64,000 bases of DNA, from positions 186,001-250,000 of the forward strand of contig CAVSSK010000007.1 in the NCBI GenBank assembly GCA_963730395.1, written 5' to 3'. Both the position numbers and the translations under genes were made by a program. The first letter of the stretch is position 1; every line of letters begins with the position of its first letter. Source of the DNA: Bog-473 sp963730395. Lineage in GTDB: Bacteria > Actinomycetota > Acidimicrobiia > Acidimicrobiales > RAAP-2. Below the pieces are notes generated by a model. That model did no database searches. It saw nothing but the letters and a program-made list of their open reading frames with translations, and was not told where the DNA came from. Shown here in pieces: positions 15,982-26,300 of the stretch.

Positions 15982-17323
15982 GAGAGGGATCTCCTGCGCC
16001 TCGCACAGCGGATCCCTGGCCCGCTCTACCCCGAATTCCGTCGCCGGGCGATGCCGGCCGCGGCGAGGATCCGTCACGCCCCAGCGGGGGGTTGGTGGCG
16101 GCCTGCCTGGTCGCAGCGCTCCGGGTGCCCGGACCCGAACCGTGTGACAACCCGGCCCCGCTTGGGCCAGATCCCGGTGGTGCGGTGGTGTCGGCACTGT
16201 GCTGACCGCGCCCTTCGTCTCCGCCACCCCCTGCATTGGCGACACCAGCGGCGGCGTCGACGCCGCTGCGAGCGACAGAGGTGGCAGCGCCGACACCGAC
16301 CGACGCGGCCACACCGAGGGGTCCCGCGGCTGCTCCAGCTTGGCGGACGATCGCCTGGGTGCTGCCCCCGGTTCGGCCCATCATTTTGGCCGTGCCAGCG
16401 ATCCGGCTCCCCATATAGGTCATCCGACCCGGGGCGGCGATCTGTGAGGCCGCGGCGGCCGCGTGCTCAGTGGCAGCGGGTACGTGCTTGAGGGCCATCG
16501 GGAGGGCCAACGATCCGAGCAGCAAGAACGCCACGGCCAAGAACAGTGTCGTCATGTCCCCACTGACCGAACCGTTCACCGCCAGCTGGCTCTTGTTCAG
16601 GTCGGCGGCAGCGAGGACCATCAACATGGTGATCACCAGCTGGGAGAGGATCGTGGCGATGATCAGGTCCACCAATTTCTTGAACCAGTGCGCCGTCCCG
16701 CCCCAATAGAAGCCACAAAGCGCTAAGGGGATGGCGAGCACCTCGAGGTAGAGGAGGGCTCCTCGTAGCGCGAGGACGAACCAGATGACCAGTGCCGCCA
16801 ATCCGGCCAAGGCAACGATCAGCGCGGCGGCCAGACCGGGCAGCCCGCTCCCACCCGAGGCAACTGTTGCCGAGAGGGCGAAGGCCGACAGATGGGAGAG
16901 CCCCTGTCCAAACCCCTGGTTGCCGCCAATGGCCACGTCGACGAGGAGGCCGCAGCAACCGTTCACCAGGGTCAGGACCCCGGCAGTTACCGGCACGGCC
17001 ACAGCGGTGCCCACGGCCATGATCACCGGAGCACCGAGTCCCCGCTTGAGTACCGACGTCAAGTCGCCGCGCAACGCCGCCGTGCCGACCCCCACGAAGA
17101 GGATCGGGATGGACAACCAGGCAACCACACTCAGCATCGCCCGCCAGGGGCCGGCGAACCACGTAGTGAAATCTGGAGTTGTCGTCGACTGCATGGCGCC
17201 GATGACGCCACCGATTGCCCAGGAGGAGAAACCGCCGATCCCTTGGGAGATGGAATGCCCGAACCAGCCGACCACGTCTTGGCCCAGACCCTCAACGGGG
17301 CTGAAAATGGAGAACCCGATCAT
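15974..17323 (-). CDS. TrbL/SCO6881-like polytopic transfer protein
   Basis: A 449-residue membrane protein of the VirB6/TrbL type. Several hydrophobic segments lie between about 60 and 290 (e.g. AMLSVVAWLSIPILFVGVG, LAALVIWFVLALRGALLYL, TLFLAVAFLLLGSLALPMA), followed by a long, Gly/Ala/Ser-rich, probably disordered cytosolic tail (300-449). It would form the inner channel of the mating apparatus. It follows the DUF6112 gene by 4 bp, and its TGA overlaps the SCO6880-like GTG start. Confidence 0.82.
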   Translation of the reverse strand: MIGFSIFSPVEGLGQDVVGWFGHSISQGIGGFSSWAIGGVIGAMQSTTTPDFTTWFAGPWRAMLSVVAWLSIPILFVGVGTAALRGDLTSVLKRGLGAPVIMAVGTAVAVPVTAGVLTLVNGCCGLLVDVAIGGNQGFGQGLSHLSAFALSATVASGGSGLPGLAAALIVALAGLAALVIWFVLALRGALLYLEVLAIPLALCGFYWGGTAHWFKKLVDLIIATILSQLVITMLMVLAAADLNKSQLAVNGSVSGDMTTLFLAVAFLLLGSLALPMALKHVPAATEHAAAAASQIAAPGRMTYMGSRIAGTAKMMGRTGGSTQAIVRQAGAAAGPLGVAASVGVGAATSVARSGVDAAAGVANAGGGGDEGRGQHSADTTAPPGSGPSGAGLSHGSGPGTRSAATRQAATNPPLGRDGSSPRPASPGDGIRGRAGQGSAVRGAGDPSRG

Positions 17324-17327
17324 CGTC

Positions 17328-17648
17328 TTAGCTCACCGTCGAGCCGAAGTTGAAGGCCCACGTGATGAGGAAGACCGCCGCGCCGATGATGATCGCCCCG
17401 GCGAATGCGGCGAGGATCTTGTGCTGAGAGACCGACGTGCGGTTGATCGACCCGTTCTGCACCCCCCACCACAGGCTGGCCCCACCAATGATCAGGCCAA
17501 GCAAGCAGGCGTAGATGGCCCACTGCTCGATGCCACCGAGGAACGACGACACCTGGGACGAACCCGGCAACGAGCTGTTCGGTGAGATGTTGAAACTGGC
17601 TCCGCCCGCGATGACGGCGGGTCTCGTTCCAACGAGTTGAGGGATCAC
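17328..17648 (-). CDS. DUF6112-like small membrane protein, first gene of the transfer operon
   Basis: A 106-residue protein with two membrane segments (about 45-62, WAIYACLLGLIIGGASLWW, and 79-98, ILAAFAGAIIIGAAVFLITWA). This VirB2/TrbC-pilin-like topology matches DUF6112 proteins found beside SCO6881/SCO6880 homologues. Starts with GTG, preceded by GGAGG 4 nt upstream. Pilin-like channel component is an inference from topology and position. Confidence 0.72.
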   Translation of the reverse strand: MIPQLVGTRPAVIAGGASFNISPNSSLPGSSQVSSFLGGIEQWAIYACLLGLIIGGASLWWGVQNGSINRTSVSQHKILAAFAGAIIIGAAVFLITWAFNFGSTVS

Positions 17649-18178
17649 GGGACCTCCAGGGCTCCGAACCGGGACCGTGTGCCCCGGACATCACCCAATG
17701 GTCCAGATCGGCGTAACCCTCGGCGTCACCTCGAAAGGAGTTCTTTCCGACCAGGAAGGGTGACGCAACCTCGAACGTCACCTTCCACCCAGTGAGGCGG
17801 TGTCTCAAGCGGGCGAATCGGTACGCTCATAACTCAGAAGTCGCGAGTTCAGTGAGCGCCCCCGCCACGGTGTATGAACGGGGAACCGTTCAGTTACGAA
17901 CACTACGGAACCGCTGGTCAGCAGCTCGCATAGGCGCTGCACTGGTTCGAGGTTGATCAAGACAAATCGCGACCGATCACCGCGTTGCGCATGAAGCGTA
18001 GGGCAGGTCGGGCGCTCGCCCATGGGCATCGTTGACAAGATGCTGGTCCAGCCCGGTGCACGGGCAGGCATCGATGGTTGCTTGCCCTATGCAATCTCGG
18101 GACCCGATAATGAAGCCGCCAACGAGTGGTTGCAAGATTCGTTCACGCTTGGGGCAGCAGCATCGGATGGGTCTCCCT
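17649..18178. other. Upstream region of the transfer operon, no supported gene
   Basis: About 530 bp between the first transfer gene and the TPR fragment. Frames are open on both strands but with poor composition and no motif. The transfer-operon promoter should lie here, but no convincing -35/-10 pair stood out. This stretch probably contains the boundary of the conjugative element; I saw no integrase, tRNA or attachment repeat. Confidence 0.4.
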
Positions 18179-18649
18179 TTAGACAGGATGACATGCGGGA
18201 AGATGGCCGGTCAGATCATCGAGCCCATCCCGTTGTCCTGCGCGCTGTCGGAGTTCTGCGACGATGCGCAGAGCGACTGGGTCGCACCCAACACTGGCCA
18301 GATGCTCACGTAGAAGGTCAGCGGCTCGGCCGAAGTTGCCGGCGGCCGCCGTGCGGACTACTTCGATGTGATGGCGTTCCCAGTTCATCTGCCGACCGCT
18401 GGTGGCACCCGAGGATGTTTCGGTGAAGGCGCCGAGATCGGCGATGGCGAGCTCGAAGGTCGGATCGGCCGTGACCGCGTGACGGAGCGCCTTCACGGTG
18501 ACGGACGTGTCCGCGGCCTGTTGCGCTCGGCGATAGAAGGCGGCGGCCTGGATGTTGGCCGTGACCACCCGACCGTGGTCCTCGACCGCAGGACCGGCAG
18601 AGGCCGACTGGTCACGGCGGGTGTTGGGCCGTTGTCGGTCGTGATGCAT
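18179..18649 (-). CDS. TPR-like protein, probably truncated
   Basis: A 156-residue protein with the helical-repeat pattern of actinobacterial TPR proteins: AAAFYRRAQQAADTSVTVKALRHAVTADPTFELAIADLGAF, then WERHHIEVVRTAAAGNFGRAADLLREHLASVGCDPVALRIV. Relatives I recall are several hundred residues long, so this looks like a remnant, consistent with the IS and broken genes just beyond it. The first 30 residues are not clearly part of the fold, so the start is uncertain. Confidence 0.5.
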   Translation of the reverse strand: MHHDRQRPNTRRDQSASAGPAVEDHGRVVTANIQAAAFYRRAQQAADTSVTVKALRHAVTADPTFELAIADLGAFTETSSGATSGRQMNWERHHIEVVRTAAAGNFGRAADLLREHLASVGCDPVALRIVAELRQRAGQRDGLDDLTGHLPACHPV

Positions 18650-18873
18650 GACTATCAGGTTGCGCTTTGGACCTGAGGCCGCCCTGAGGTGGTGCTGAGG
18701 TGCAGCGCCACGGCTCGAGATGGCCTGCTTGGACAGAGCTCGAGCTGCGGCTTTGCTGGTTCAGATCTCGGTAGGCGTGAGCCGAGGATGACGTCCCGCC
18801 GAGTGGTGGAGAAGCGATCCTCGGTCTGAGGTGATCGTAGGCGAGTCGTTCCGGTGCGTCAGCCCGCGGTGGA

Positions 18874-19212
18874 TCAGCCCCAGAAGATCCCTGTCGGGTC
18901 GGCTTCGATCTCCTCGAGGATCACGTCGACAGGCTGGTGGGGATCGAGGTCGAAGTACAAGAACCACTTGCTGTTGCGGTCGGCGCAGTAGAGCGTCCAG
19001 GCGCCGTCGCCCTCGTAGCGGAGTTGGGCGACGGATGTCTTGGTCCATTCCCCGGGCGCGCCTCGCCAGATGGGCCGGCATTCATGGATTGAAACACTCT
19101 TGCCCCGAGTCGATGCCTCGATGCGGACTTCGTTGTGCAGTCGCTCGGGAACCTTGCCCCGGCAGTAGCGCTTGACCTTCTCGACATCGATCTCGGGGAG
19201 GACGCTGGCCAC
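18874..19212 (-). CDS. DUF3024 family protein
   Basis: A 112-residue protein, full length for DUF3024: LPEIDVEKVKRYC at the start, RPIWRGAPGEWTKTSVAQLRYEGDGAWTLYCADRNSKWFLY in the middle, and the diagnostic ending EEIEADPTGIFWG. It starts with GTG at 19212, which lies at or near the low-coordinate end of the IS256 element, so the insertion has probably separated the gene from its original promoter. Function of the family is unknown; members are often on mobile DNA. Confidence 0.75.
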   Translation of the reverse strand: MASVLPEIDVEKVKRYCRGKVPERLHNEVRIEASTRGKSVSIHECRPIWRGAPGEWTKTSVAQLRYEGDGAWTLYCADRNSKWFLYFDLDPHQPVDVILEEIEADPTGIFWG

Positions 19213-20575
19213 ACCCCGAGGGTAGTGACCTCAGCCAGCGAGCGACCTGGTTTCGAGAGTCTCGTCGGCTGCTTCAATCAGAGCTGCTGCCTCCATGCGT
19301 CGGAGCAGGGCCATCGAGGTCTCCGACAGGTAGCGGCGCTCGGCCACCTGCCATTCGTCGTGGGCCTCGACCACCACAGCGGTGACCAACCTCTCGACCG
19401 AGGCATCGTTGGGGAACACCCCGACCACGTCGGTGCGTCGCTTGATCTCGCGATGGAGACGCTCGAGCGGGTTGGTCGACCAGACCTTGCGCCAGTGGCC
19501 CTCGGGGAAGGCACAAAAGGCCAGGAGGTCCTCCTTGGCGTCGCTCAGCATGGTGGCGACATCGGGGAACCGCTCGGCGAGGGTGGTCACGATCCGCTCG
19601 AACTGCTCGCGCACGGCCCGAGCGTCGGGCTGGGCGAAGATCGTCTGGATGGCGGCGATCACCATGTGGGTGTTGTTCCGCTTCACCCGGGTCAGCACGT
19701 TGCGCATGAAGTGCACCCGACACCGCTGCCAGGCCGATCCCACCATCACCGCCTCGACGGCCGCTTTGAGGCCCAGGTGCTGGTCGGAGATGACCAGGCG
19801 GACCCCGCCGAGGCCCCGGGCCCGCAGCGAGCGCAAGAACTCGGTCCAGAACGCCCCGTCTTCTGAGTCACCGACGGCACAGCCCAGCACTTCTCGGTGC
19901 CCGTCCATGGACACCCCGGTGGCGACCACCACGGCCCGGGACACCACCTGGTGGTTGACCCGGCCCTTCAGATACGTGGCGTCCAAGAACACGTAGGGGA
20001 ACTCGATGTGGGCGAGGCTCCGGGCCCGGAAGGACCCGAGCTGCTCGTCGAGCTCGGAGCAGATGCGGCTGACCTCAGACTTGGAGATCCCCGACTCGAG
20101 GCCGAGGGCGGCCACCAGATCGTCGACCTTCCTCGTCGACACGCCGTGGACGTAGGCCTCCATGACCACGGCAAACAGGGCCCGGTCAATGCGGCGCCGA
20201 CGCTCGAGGATGGACGGGAAGAAGCTGCCCTGGCGGAGCTTGGGGATCTTGAGCTCCACGTCCCCGGCCTTGGTCGAAAGAAGCCGGTCCCGGGTGCCGT
20301 TGCGCTGAGTGGTCCGGGTGTCGCTCCGCTCGAAGCGCTCCGCCCCAATCCGGGCGGTCGCCTCCGCATCGATCAGGGCCTGGAGCATCAGGGCCACGCC
20401 CTGGCGCACGACGTCGATGTCGCCGCCGGCGCGGATGGCAGTCAGCAGTTCGTTGAGGTCAGTATCGGTGATGGCCACTGGGTGGTCCTCCTTGGTTGAG
20501 CTTGTCGGTTCAACCGAAGATCACCCGGTGGCCACCTCATGGTGGTGGACCCCGGGAACTACACCACTCGGGGGG
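19213..20575 (-). mobile_element. IS256-family insertion sequence (approximate ends)
   Basis: One complete transposase gene with short flanks. The outer ends show related sequences when read inward: CCCCGAGGGTAGTGACC from 19214 and CCCCGAGTGGTGTAGTTCC from about 20573 on the opposite strand. These could be imperfect terminal repeats, but I could not fix the exact ends or an 8-9 bp target duplication. Neighbouring remnant genes on the right show that the locus is rearranged. Confidence 0.6.
19231..20478 (-). CDS. IS256-family (Mutator-type) transposase
   Basis: A 415-residue DDE transposase. Catalytic D166 (FLDATYLKG) and D232 (ISDQHLG) are present, with the C/H motif CRVHFMRN (253-260) and the acidic residue expected in STNPLERLHREIKRRTDVVGVFPND. 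Length and motif order are normal and I see no break, so it is probably active. The ATG at 20478 is followed by the usual N-terminal helix (LNELLTAIRAGGDIDVVRQGVALMLQALIDAE). Confidence 0.93.
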   Translation of the reverse strand: MAITDTDLNELLTAIRAGGDIDVVRQGVALMLQALIDAEATARIGAERFERSDTRTTQRNGTRDRLLSTKAGDVELKIPKLRQGSFFPSILERRRRIDRALFAVVMEAYVHGVSTRKVDDLVAALGLESGISKSEVSRICSELDEQLGSFRARSLAHIEFPYVFLDATYLKGRVNHQVVSRAVVVATGVSMDGHREVLGCAVGDSEDGAFWTEFLRSLRARGLGGVRLVISDQHLGLKAAVEAVMVGSAWQRCRVHFMRNVLTRVKRNNTHMVIAAIQTIFAQPDARAVREQFERIVTTLAERFPDVATMLSDAKEDLLAFCAFPEGHWRKVWSTNPLERLHREIKRRTDVVGVFPNDASVERLVTAVVVEAHDEWQVAERRYLSETSMALLRRMEAAALIEAADETLETRSLAG

Positions 20576-20578
20576 ACG

Positions 20579-21725
20579 TCAACTGAGCCGAGTCGCGAGT
20601 GCCACCAGATCTGGCTCGTCGGTGAGGGAGCGATGAGAGAGGCCTGAGGCTCGCTGTTGAGCCAACGCGACGAAGTCGTCGGTGTTGCACCGAGTGGGGT
20701 CTGCGATCGCGTTGGCTGCGGCCAGGGCGGAATCGGCGAGCAGTTGGGATTCGGGATCCGCGACCGTCTTTGCGGTTCTGACAGCATCTGCCGCGAAGAT
20801 GACTGCATCGGCGGGTTGATCTGCACCGATCGCCCACCAGGCCAGTCCCGCAAACACCCGGGCCCGGCCGGCGGGAAGGTCGGCGTCCCGGTAACGCTCT
20901 GCGGCATTGTCGAGCAAACCTCTGGCCCGTGACAGGTCACCGAGGCGACGGGCCACCGCCGCTTGACCCACCATCGCGTCGGCTGAGAGCCACGGGTTGT
21001 AGCAACACTCGATCGCCTCTTGGTAGAGATCGTCCGCGGCGGAGGCGTCACCCTGTCTCGCCCGCACACCCGCCAAGGAGACGAGACAAAAGGGCAGGTA
21101 GGGGTGCTGTCCGGTCGCCCGGCACCGTTCCAATAGCGCTTCATACGCTACGGACGCGCCGTCGAAGTCACCCTTTGCCACGGCAATTCCGGCGAGAGCG
21201 TTCAATGCGTTGACGACGAGCAACGCTTCACCTGCTGCGTCGAAGCGCTCAATGCTCGAAAGGGCCGCCGCCTCAGCCTCGTCGAGACGCCCAAACGATG
21301 CCATGTTCCAGCTGACCAACATGTCGTGCGTACCGAGCAGCCACCCGTGCTCATGAGGCCCGAGGAACATCTGCGTCTCCATCGTGTCGCGTGTACCGAG
21401 CAGCCACCGTTGGTCATCAGGGCCGAGCAGCAGCTCAGCCTCCGCCAAAGCAGCCAACGAACGGTCGAATCGGTGGGCGCGTATCAGTACGGACGCTTCA
21501 AGCAGGAGCGCTTCCGCCAGGCGAGCAGGGTCGTCTCGCGGCCTCAAGACGTCAATCGCCTCCTCGCACTCGATCGCGCCCGACGCCGGGCTGAGCGACA
21601 TCCCAATGCAGTAGCCGTGCCAGACCGAGGCGGTGGCGTGCAGCTCAGCACGGCGTTTTCCTGCGGCGCCCAGCGCATTGGCTGACCAACGGGCGCCTTC
21701 GGCAAAGTCGCTGTTGACGAACCAG
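20579..21725 (-). pseudogene. 5'-truncated LuxR-family TPR regulator remnant
   Basis: From AWFVNSDFAEGARWSANALGAAG to the TGA at 20579 the sequence reads like the C-terminal TPR half of large ATPase-LuxR regulators (ALLLEASVLIRAHRFDRSLAALAEAELL; ALAGIAVAKGDFDGASVAYEALLE; AAVARRLGDLSRARGLLDNAAERY). The ATPase half is missing: at about 21725 the frame runs into an antisense kinase sequence. There is no LuxR HTH at the end, and the stop lies within a few bases of the IS256 element. A stretch RWLLGTRDTMETQMFLGPHEHGWLLGTHDML contains a near-duplicate WLLGT unit. Confidence 0.6.
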
Positions 21726-22831
21726 GCGCGGGATGAGCAGGCGGCACTCCGGCGAGTGGCCACTCTGGTGGCGCAGGGTGAAGCACCGGAGGTGGTGTTC
21801 GCGGCAATGGCCGAGCAAGTCGGCCTTCTGCTCAACACAGATGACGCACCAGTGGCGCGATTCGAACCCGATGAAAGCGTCACGATCGCCGCCTCGTGGG
21901 CTTCCATCGGGAGCCTCTTCCAGTTGGTTTTCGACGGAATGTCGAGCCCGGTCAAGGTATTACTCCGCTTATCCAAGGGACGGGCACGTCGGCGCGCGTT
22001 GATACGCAAACGCCCTACTACGAGGAATTGGGGATCTATTCCGCTGTTGGTGCGCCCATCACAATCGAAGGTCGACTCTGGGGCTTAGTCGCCGTGGCGT
22101 TGCGGAGCAGCGATCCAATTCCGTTCGAAACTGAGGAGCGACTGGTTGCATTTACTGATCTCGCAGCGACGGCGATCGCGAATGCTGAGAGCAGGAGGCA
22201 ACTTGTGTCCTCACGAGCGCGTATCGTGGCTGCTGCTGATGGCGCGCGCCAACGTATCGAGCGGGATCTACACGACGGCGCCCAACAGCGGCTGGTGTCA
22301 CTCGTGCTTCAACTCCGCGAGGCGCGGGCGACCATGCCGCAACAAGTGGCCGCTCAGTTGGACACCTTCGCAGCCGGATTGGACGGCGCCCTCGATGAGC
22401 TGCTCGAGCTCGCCCGTGGTATCCACCCGACGATTCTGACTAAAGGCGGACTAGGGCCTGCACTGAACGCTCTGGCTCAACGCTCCGCCGTGCCGGTCGA
22501 AATTGCACTGCGGATAGCGGGCCGGCTGCCTGAACGGATCGAGGTCGCGGCCTACTATGTCTCCGAAGCGCTCACGAACGCTACCAAGCACGCCCATGCC
22601 ACGTTCGTCCAAGTCACCGTTGAGGGCAATGCACAAGACCAGGATTTGCACATCGCGGTGAGCGACGATGGGGTCGGGGGCGCTGATTTCGCCGACGGCA
22701 CCGGCCTCATCGGCCTCAAGGACCGCATTCAAGCTCTCGGGGGCCGGCTCCACCTTGTGAGCCCTCCGGGAGCTGGCACAAGGCTGCAAGCAGAGCTTCC
22801 CATCGCAGTCACGAATGACGACCTCACTTAG
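21726..22831 (+). pseudogene. 5'-truncated, frameshifted GAF-histidine kinase remnant
   Basis: Paralogue of the C-terminal third of the large kinase at 23339-27574: one GAF domain (from DEQAALRRVATLVAQGEAPEVVF), HisKA_3 with ERDLHDGAQQRLV, and an HATPase domain to the TAG at 22831. The N-terminus is absent. The phase changes at about 21909, where ATC GGG AGC replaces the expected SIG-EPLPVG reading, consistent with loss of one G. A 3-bp deletion gives YYVSEAL for YFVVSEAL. The 3' part from 21896 remains open (to LTNATKHAHA and DDGVGGADF) and might still be expressed as a short kinase, which I doubt. Confidence 0.7.
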
Positions 22832-22901
22832 TCGACAGAGGCGAACAGCATGGGCGTAGCGTGCCTGCCTAGCTGAGGGGGAATGCGAAAGGAGTCATCC
22901 A

Positions 22902-23126
22902 ATGGCAATCACTGGACTCGAGTCCAAGGCGAGCACCGCGCTTTCAGGCCTCAGGGGCAGCGATCGAGCTATCCAGGAGGTTGGGATCGTGGTCAAGGAG
23001 CTGGCATCAGCGATCGAGCAGCTGTCCCGGCAACTGGACGACCTCAAGGTTCATCAGCAAGGGCTCGAGGATGAAGCTGAGCGCCGGCTCAAAGGCGAAG
23101 ACATCGACGACGATCGGCCACGCTGA
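22902..23126 (+). CDS. Small coiled-coil protein of unknown function
   Basis: A 74-residue soluble protein, mostly helical with heptad-like spacing (VGIVVKELASAIEQLSRQLDDLKVHQQGLEDEAERRL) and a very acidic end (GEDIDDDRPR). Start supported by AAAGGAG 7 nt before the ATG. Lies between the kinase remnant and the intact kinase. No family recognised. Confidence 0.6.
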   Translation: MAITGLESKASTALSGLRGSDRAIQEVGIVVKELASAIEQLSRQLDDLKVHQQGLEDEAERRLKGEDIDDDRPR

Positions 23127-23338
23127 GTCGCTCGGGCGCAAAGAATCGAAAACGCCCGGTGAGGTGTTTCCCTCTGCTTTGGTGTTTGTAGGCCGCAAAT
23201 GACGGGGCCGAGGCCTCCAGTTTCTCAAGCGCTCGTGATGTAACCGCCCTGTTCAGGGCCAGATAAACATATTTACGGCGATCGTCCTCCGTCGTAGAAT
23301 TGCGTTGCCCGTCGGTTGATCCTTGATTGGAGGCTCCG

Positions 23339-26300
23339 GTGACGTCGCCCAGGGAGACGCCTGATGACTCCCAGAAGAGTGGGAGGGTTGCATTAGAACC
23401 GCGAGTCAGCGACGCCGTGGGCCCCGTCGGGGGAAGTCCGTTGTTCCTTGGGCGAGTTCAGGATCGGACCGGCGCGATCGCTTTCGGGGTCATGGGCGGC
23501 TTGGTAGGCGCGTATCTCGTGTGGTTGGTCCTGCATGGCCCGCCGCCTCCGCAGTCGGGCTGGATCAACGGCTGGGCGCTCGATGTCTTCTACTTGGTGG
23601 CTGTTGTCCTCTGCGTGACGGGTGGGCTGCGTCGGCGACCTGGGTCATATGTCCCGCTCGTTTTCGGTTTGGCTCTGCTGTTCACCATGCTCGGCAACAC
23701 GACTCTGACGGTGTACGCGCTTCATGGTATTCCTCCTCCGCCACCGACCATTGCTGACGTCTTCGGCCTGGGTTTCATCGTGCTGTGCTTTATCGGGATC
23801 GGCCTTATGGCGCGGGAGGACCGGGAGCGGCTGAATCCGCGCGATTTGCTCGATGGCGGCATAGCGGCACTCGGTGCCGGCGCGGTGGGAGCCGCTTTCG
23901 TCCTTGCGCAACTGCCACATAGGCAGGGACAGTCGACCTTGGGCTCAGCCGTCGTGCTTGCCTATCCGATTGGCTTTGTTGTCCTCGTAATCATCGTGGT
24001 CGGTGCAGCCACCATCAGCGGTCGGCGGTCCAGGGGAGCGTGGGTAGCACTTGCGGCTGCGTTCGCGTTGGTGGCCGTCCCATCCGCGGTGAGCGCGACG
24101 ACTGCCCCGTCGAGCCCAGTCGGGTTCTCCATTCTGAACTTGGTTGCCTGGCCGACAGCAATCCTGATTCTGGCGGCCTCGATGTGGCTCGATCCGGGCG
24201 CAACCGAACCAGTGCCGGTCAGCAAGGGGACAGTCATCTGGATCCCCGCGGCGGCGTGCGCTGCCGCATTGGCGGTACTGCTCGCTGCCACGGTCAGCCG
24301 GATCGACCATGCAGCTTCTGCGCTTGCGGCCGCTGCGCTCGTCCTCGTCATTCTGCGGGGGTACGGCGAGCTGCGCCACGAGATAGCTGCGCGCGCTCGA
24401 ACTGAACAGGGCCTGCGGGCAAGCGACGCTCGGTACCGTCAGGTTGCTGAGGAGCAGGCCTCGCTGCGCCGGGTAGCGACCCTGGTCGCGCAGGGCGTGG
24501 CTGCCGTTGAGGTGTTCTCGGCGGTGGCCAGGGAGACCAAGCGGATCCTCGACTTCGACACCGCCACGCTCTTGCGCCTGGAAGCGGACGGCATGCTCAC
24601 GGTCGTCGGGTCGGTCGCCACACTGCCGGTCCTGACAGCCGTCGGAGACCGCAGAGCCCCGCTTGCCGGGGGCGTAGTGGACTGTGTAGTACGCACCGGA
24701 CTCCCCGCTCGGGTTGACGGGTTCGAAGGGGACCCGGGCTCGCCGGGTGACGAGCTGAACTCGTTCGGTTATGGCGGTGCTGCAGCAGCGCCGGTTTTTG
24801 TGGAGGGCCGCTTGTGGGGAGTCCTCCGCGTGGCTTGGTCCAAAGAACGATCGGTGTCGGTGAGCAGCGAGGATCGTTTGCAGCAGTTCAGCGAATTGAT
24901 CGCGACCGCGCTTGCCAATGCAGACGCACGCGAGGAGCTGCGGCGAGTAGCCGAGGAGCAGGCCGCACTTCGTCGAGTCGCGACACTGGTTGCGAAGGGT
25001 GCAACTGCGTCGGCCGTGTTCGCAGCCGTAGCGGAGGAGGTCGGTCAACTTCTCAGCGTCGACGCCGCCGCGGTGCGGCGGTATCTCGCGGATGGCACCG
25101 CCGAAATCGTCGCCTCGTGGAGCCCGGGAGCCAAATTCATACCGGTCAGGCTCCGGGCTCAGCCCGCACCGGGCACCTTGACCGCAATAGTCCGGGAAAC
25201 AGGTCGCCCTGGTCGGGTGGATAAGTACACCGAAGAGGCTGGCGTGACTGCCCGTGAAATGGGCATCCGTTCCAGTTTGGGCGTGCCGATCACCGTCGAA
25301 GGTGAGATTTGGGGTCTCATTGCCATCGTATCGGCAAGTGAGGAGCCACCCCCAGCCGGAACCGAGAATCGTCTCGCTGGGTTCACCGAGCTCGTGGCCA
25401 CCGCGATCGCGAATACACAGGCTCGTGACGAACTGCGCACGATGGCGGATGAACAGGCCGCTCTTCGTCGTGTGGCGATTCTGGTTGCCCAGGGAGCGAC
25501 GTCTGAGGTGGTGTTCACGGCAGTAGCCGAGGAGGTCGGGCGGGTGGCCGGTGTCGATTTCATCAGCATCGGTCGATACCACCCAGATGGCGGAGAGACG
25601 ATCGTCGGCGCCTGGTCCCGAAGTGGCGCTCCCCCTCACTTTCCAATCGGCACCCGGTTGCCCGCCGACGGCAGGAACCTACACACACAGGTATTCCGCA
25701 CCCTGAAACCAGCACGGTTGGATGTCATTGTCGACAATCTCGGGCCTGCATTGGCACCGGCTCTCGCCGCCGGGATCCGTGCGGCGGTCGGTGTGCCGAT
25801 CGAGGTCGAGGGGCAGCTGTGGGGGGTCATCATCAGTTCGTCCACGCGAGAGGAGCCGCTGCCACCGGAGACAGAGATTCGAATGGCTGGCTTCACCCAG
25901 TTGGTGGCCACTGCGGTCGCCAACGCCCAGGCACGCATCGAGCTCCGGAGGCATGCTGATGAACAGGCTGCATTGCGGCGCGTGGCGACACTTGTCGCTC
26001 AGGGAAGGCCACCGGAGGACGTGTTCGCTGCGGTCACCGAGGAGGTTGGAAGAGCGCTGGGTGCGGACCTCACCGGAATGAGTCGCTACAACGGGGATGG
26101 AACCGCCACAGTGCTCGGCGAATGGACGAATACCGACTCTCCCCCCCCAATGGAAATCGGCGAACACTTCGATCTTGGCGGTGAGAATGTCACGACACTC
26201 GTCGCTCTCACGGGTCTGCCGGCGCGGGTCGACGACTATGACGACGCACCTTCAGGTACGTGGGCTGACGCGGCTCGAATCTGGGGTTTTGGCTCTTGCG

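Noticed and set aside
17805..18426. Small genes on either strand upstream of the transfer operon
   Set aside because: Frames are open but show no start signals, motifs or typical codon pattern.
21726..22009. N-terminal extension of the minus-strand TPR protein
   Set aside because: This stretch is antisense to a clear GAF domain on the + strand; the TPR pattern begins only below about 21725.
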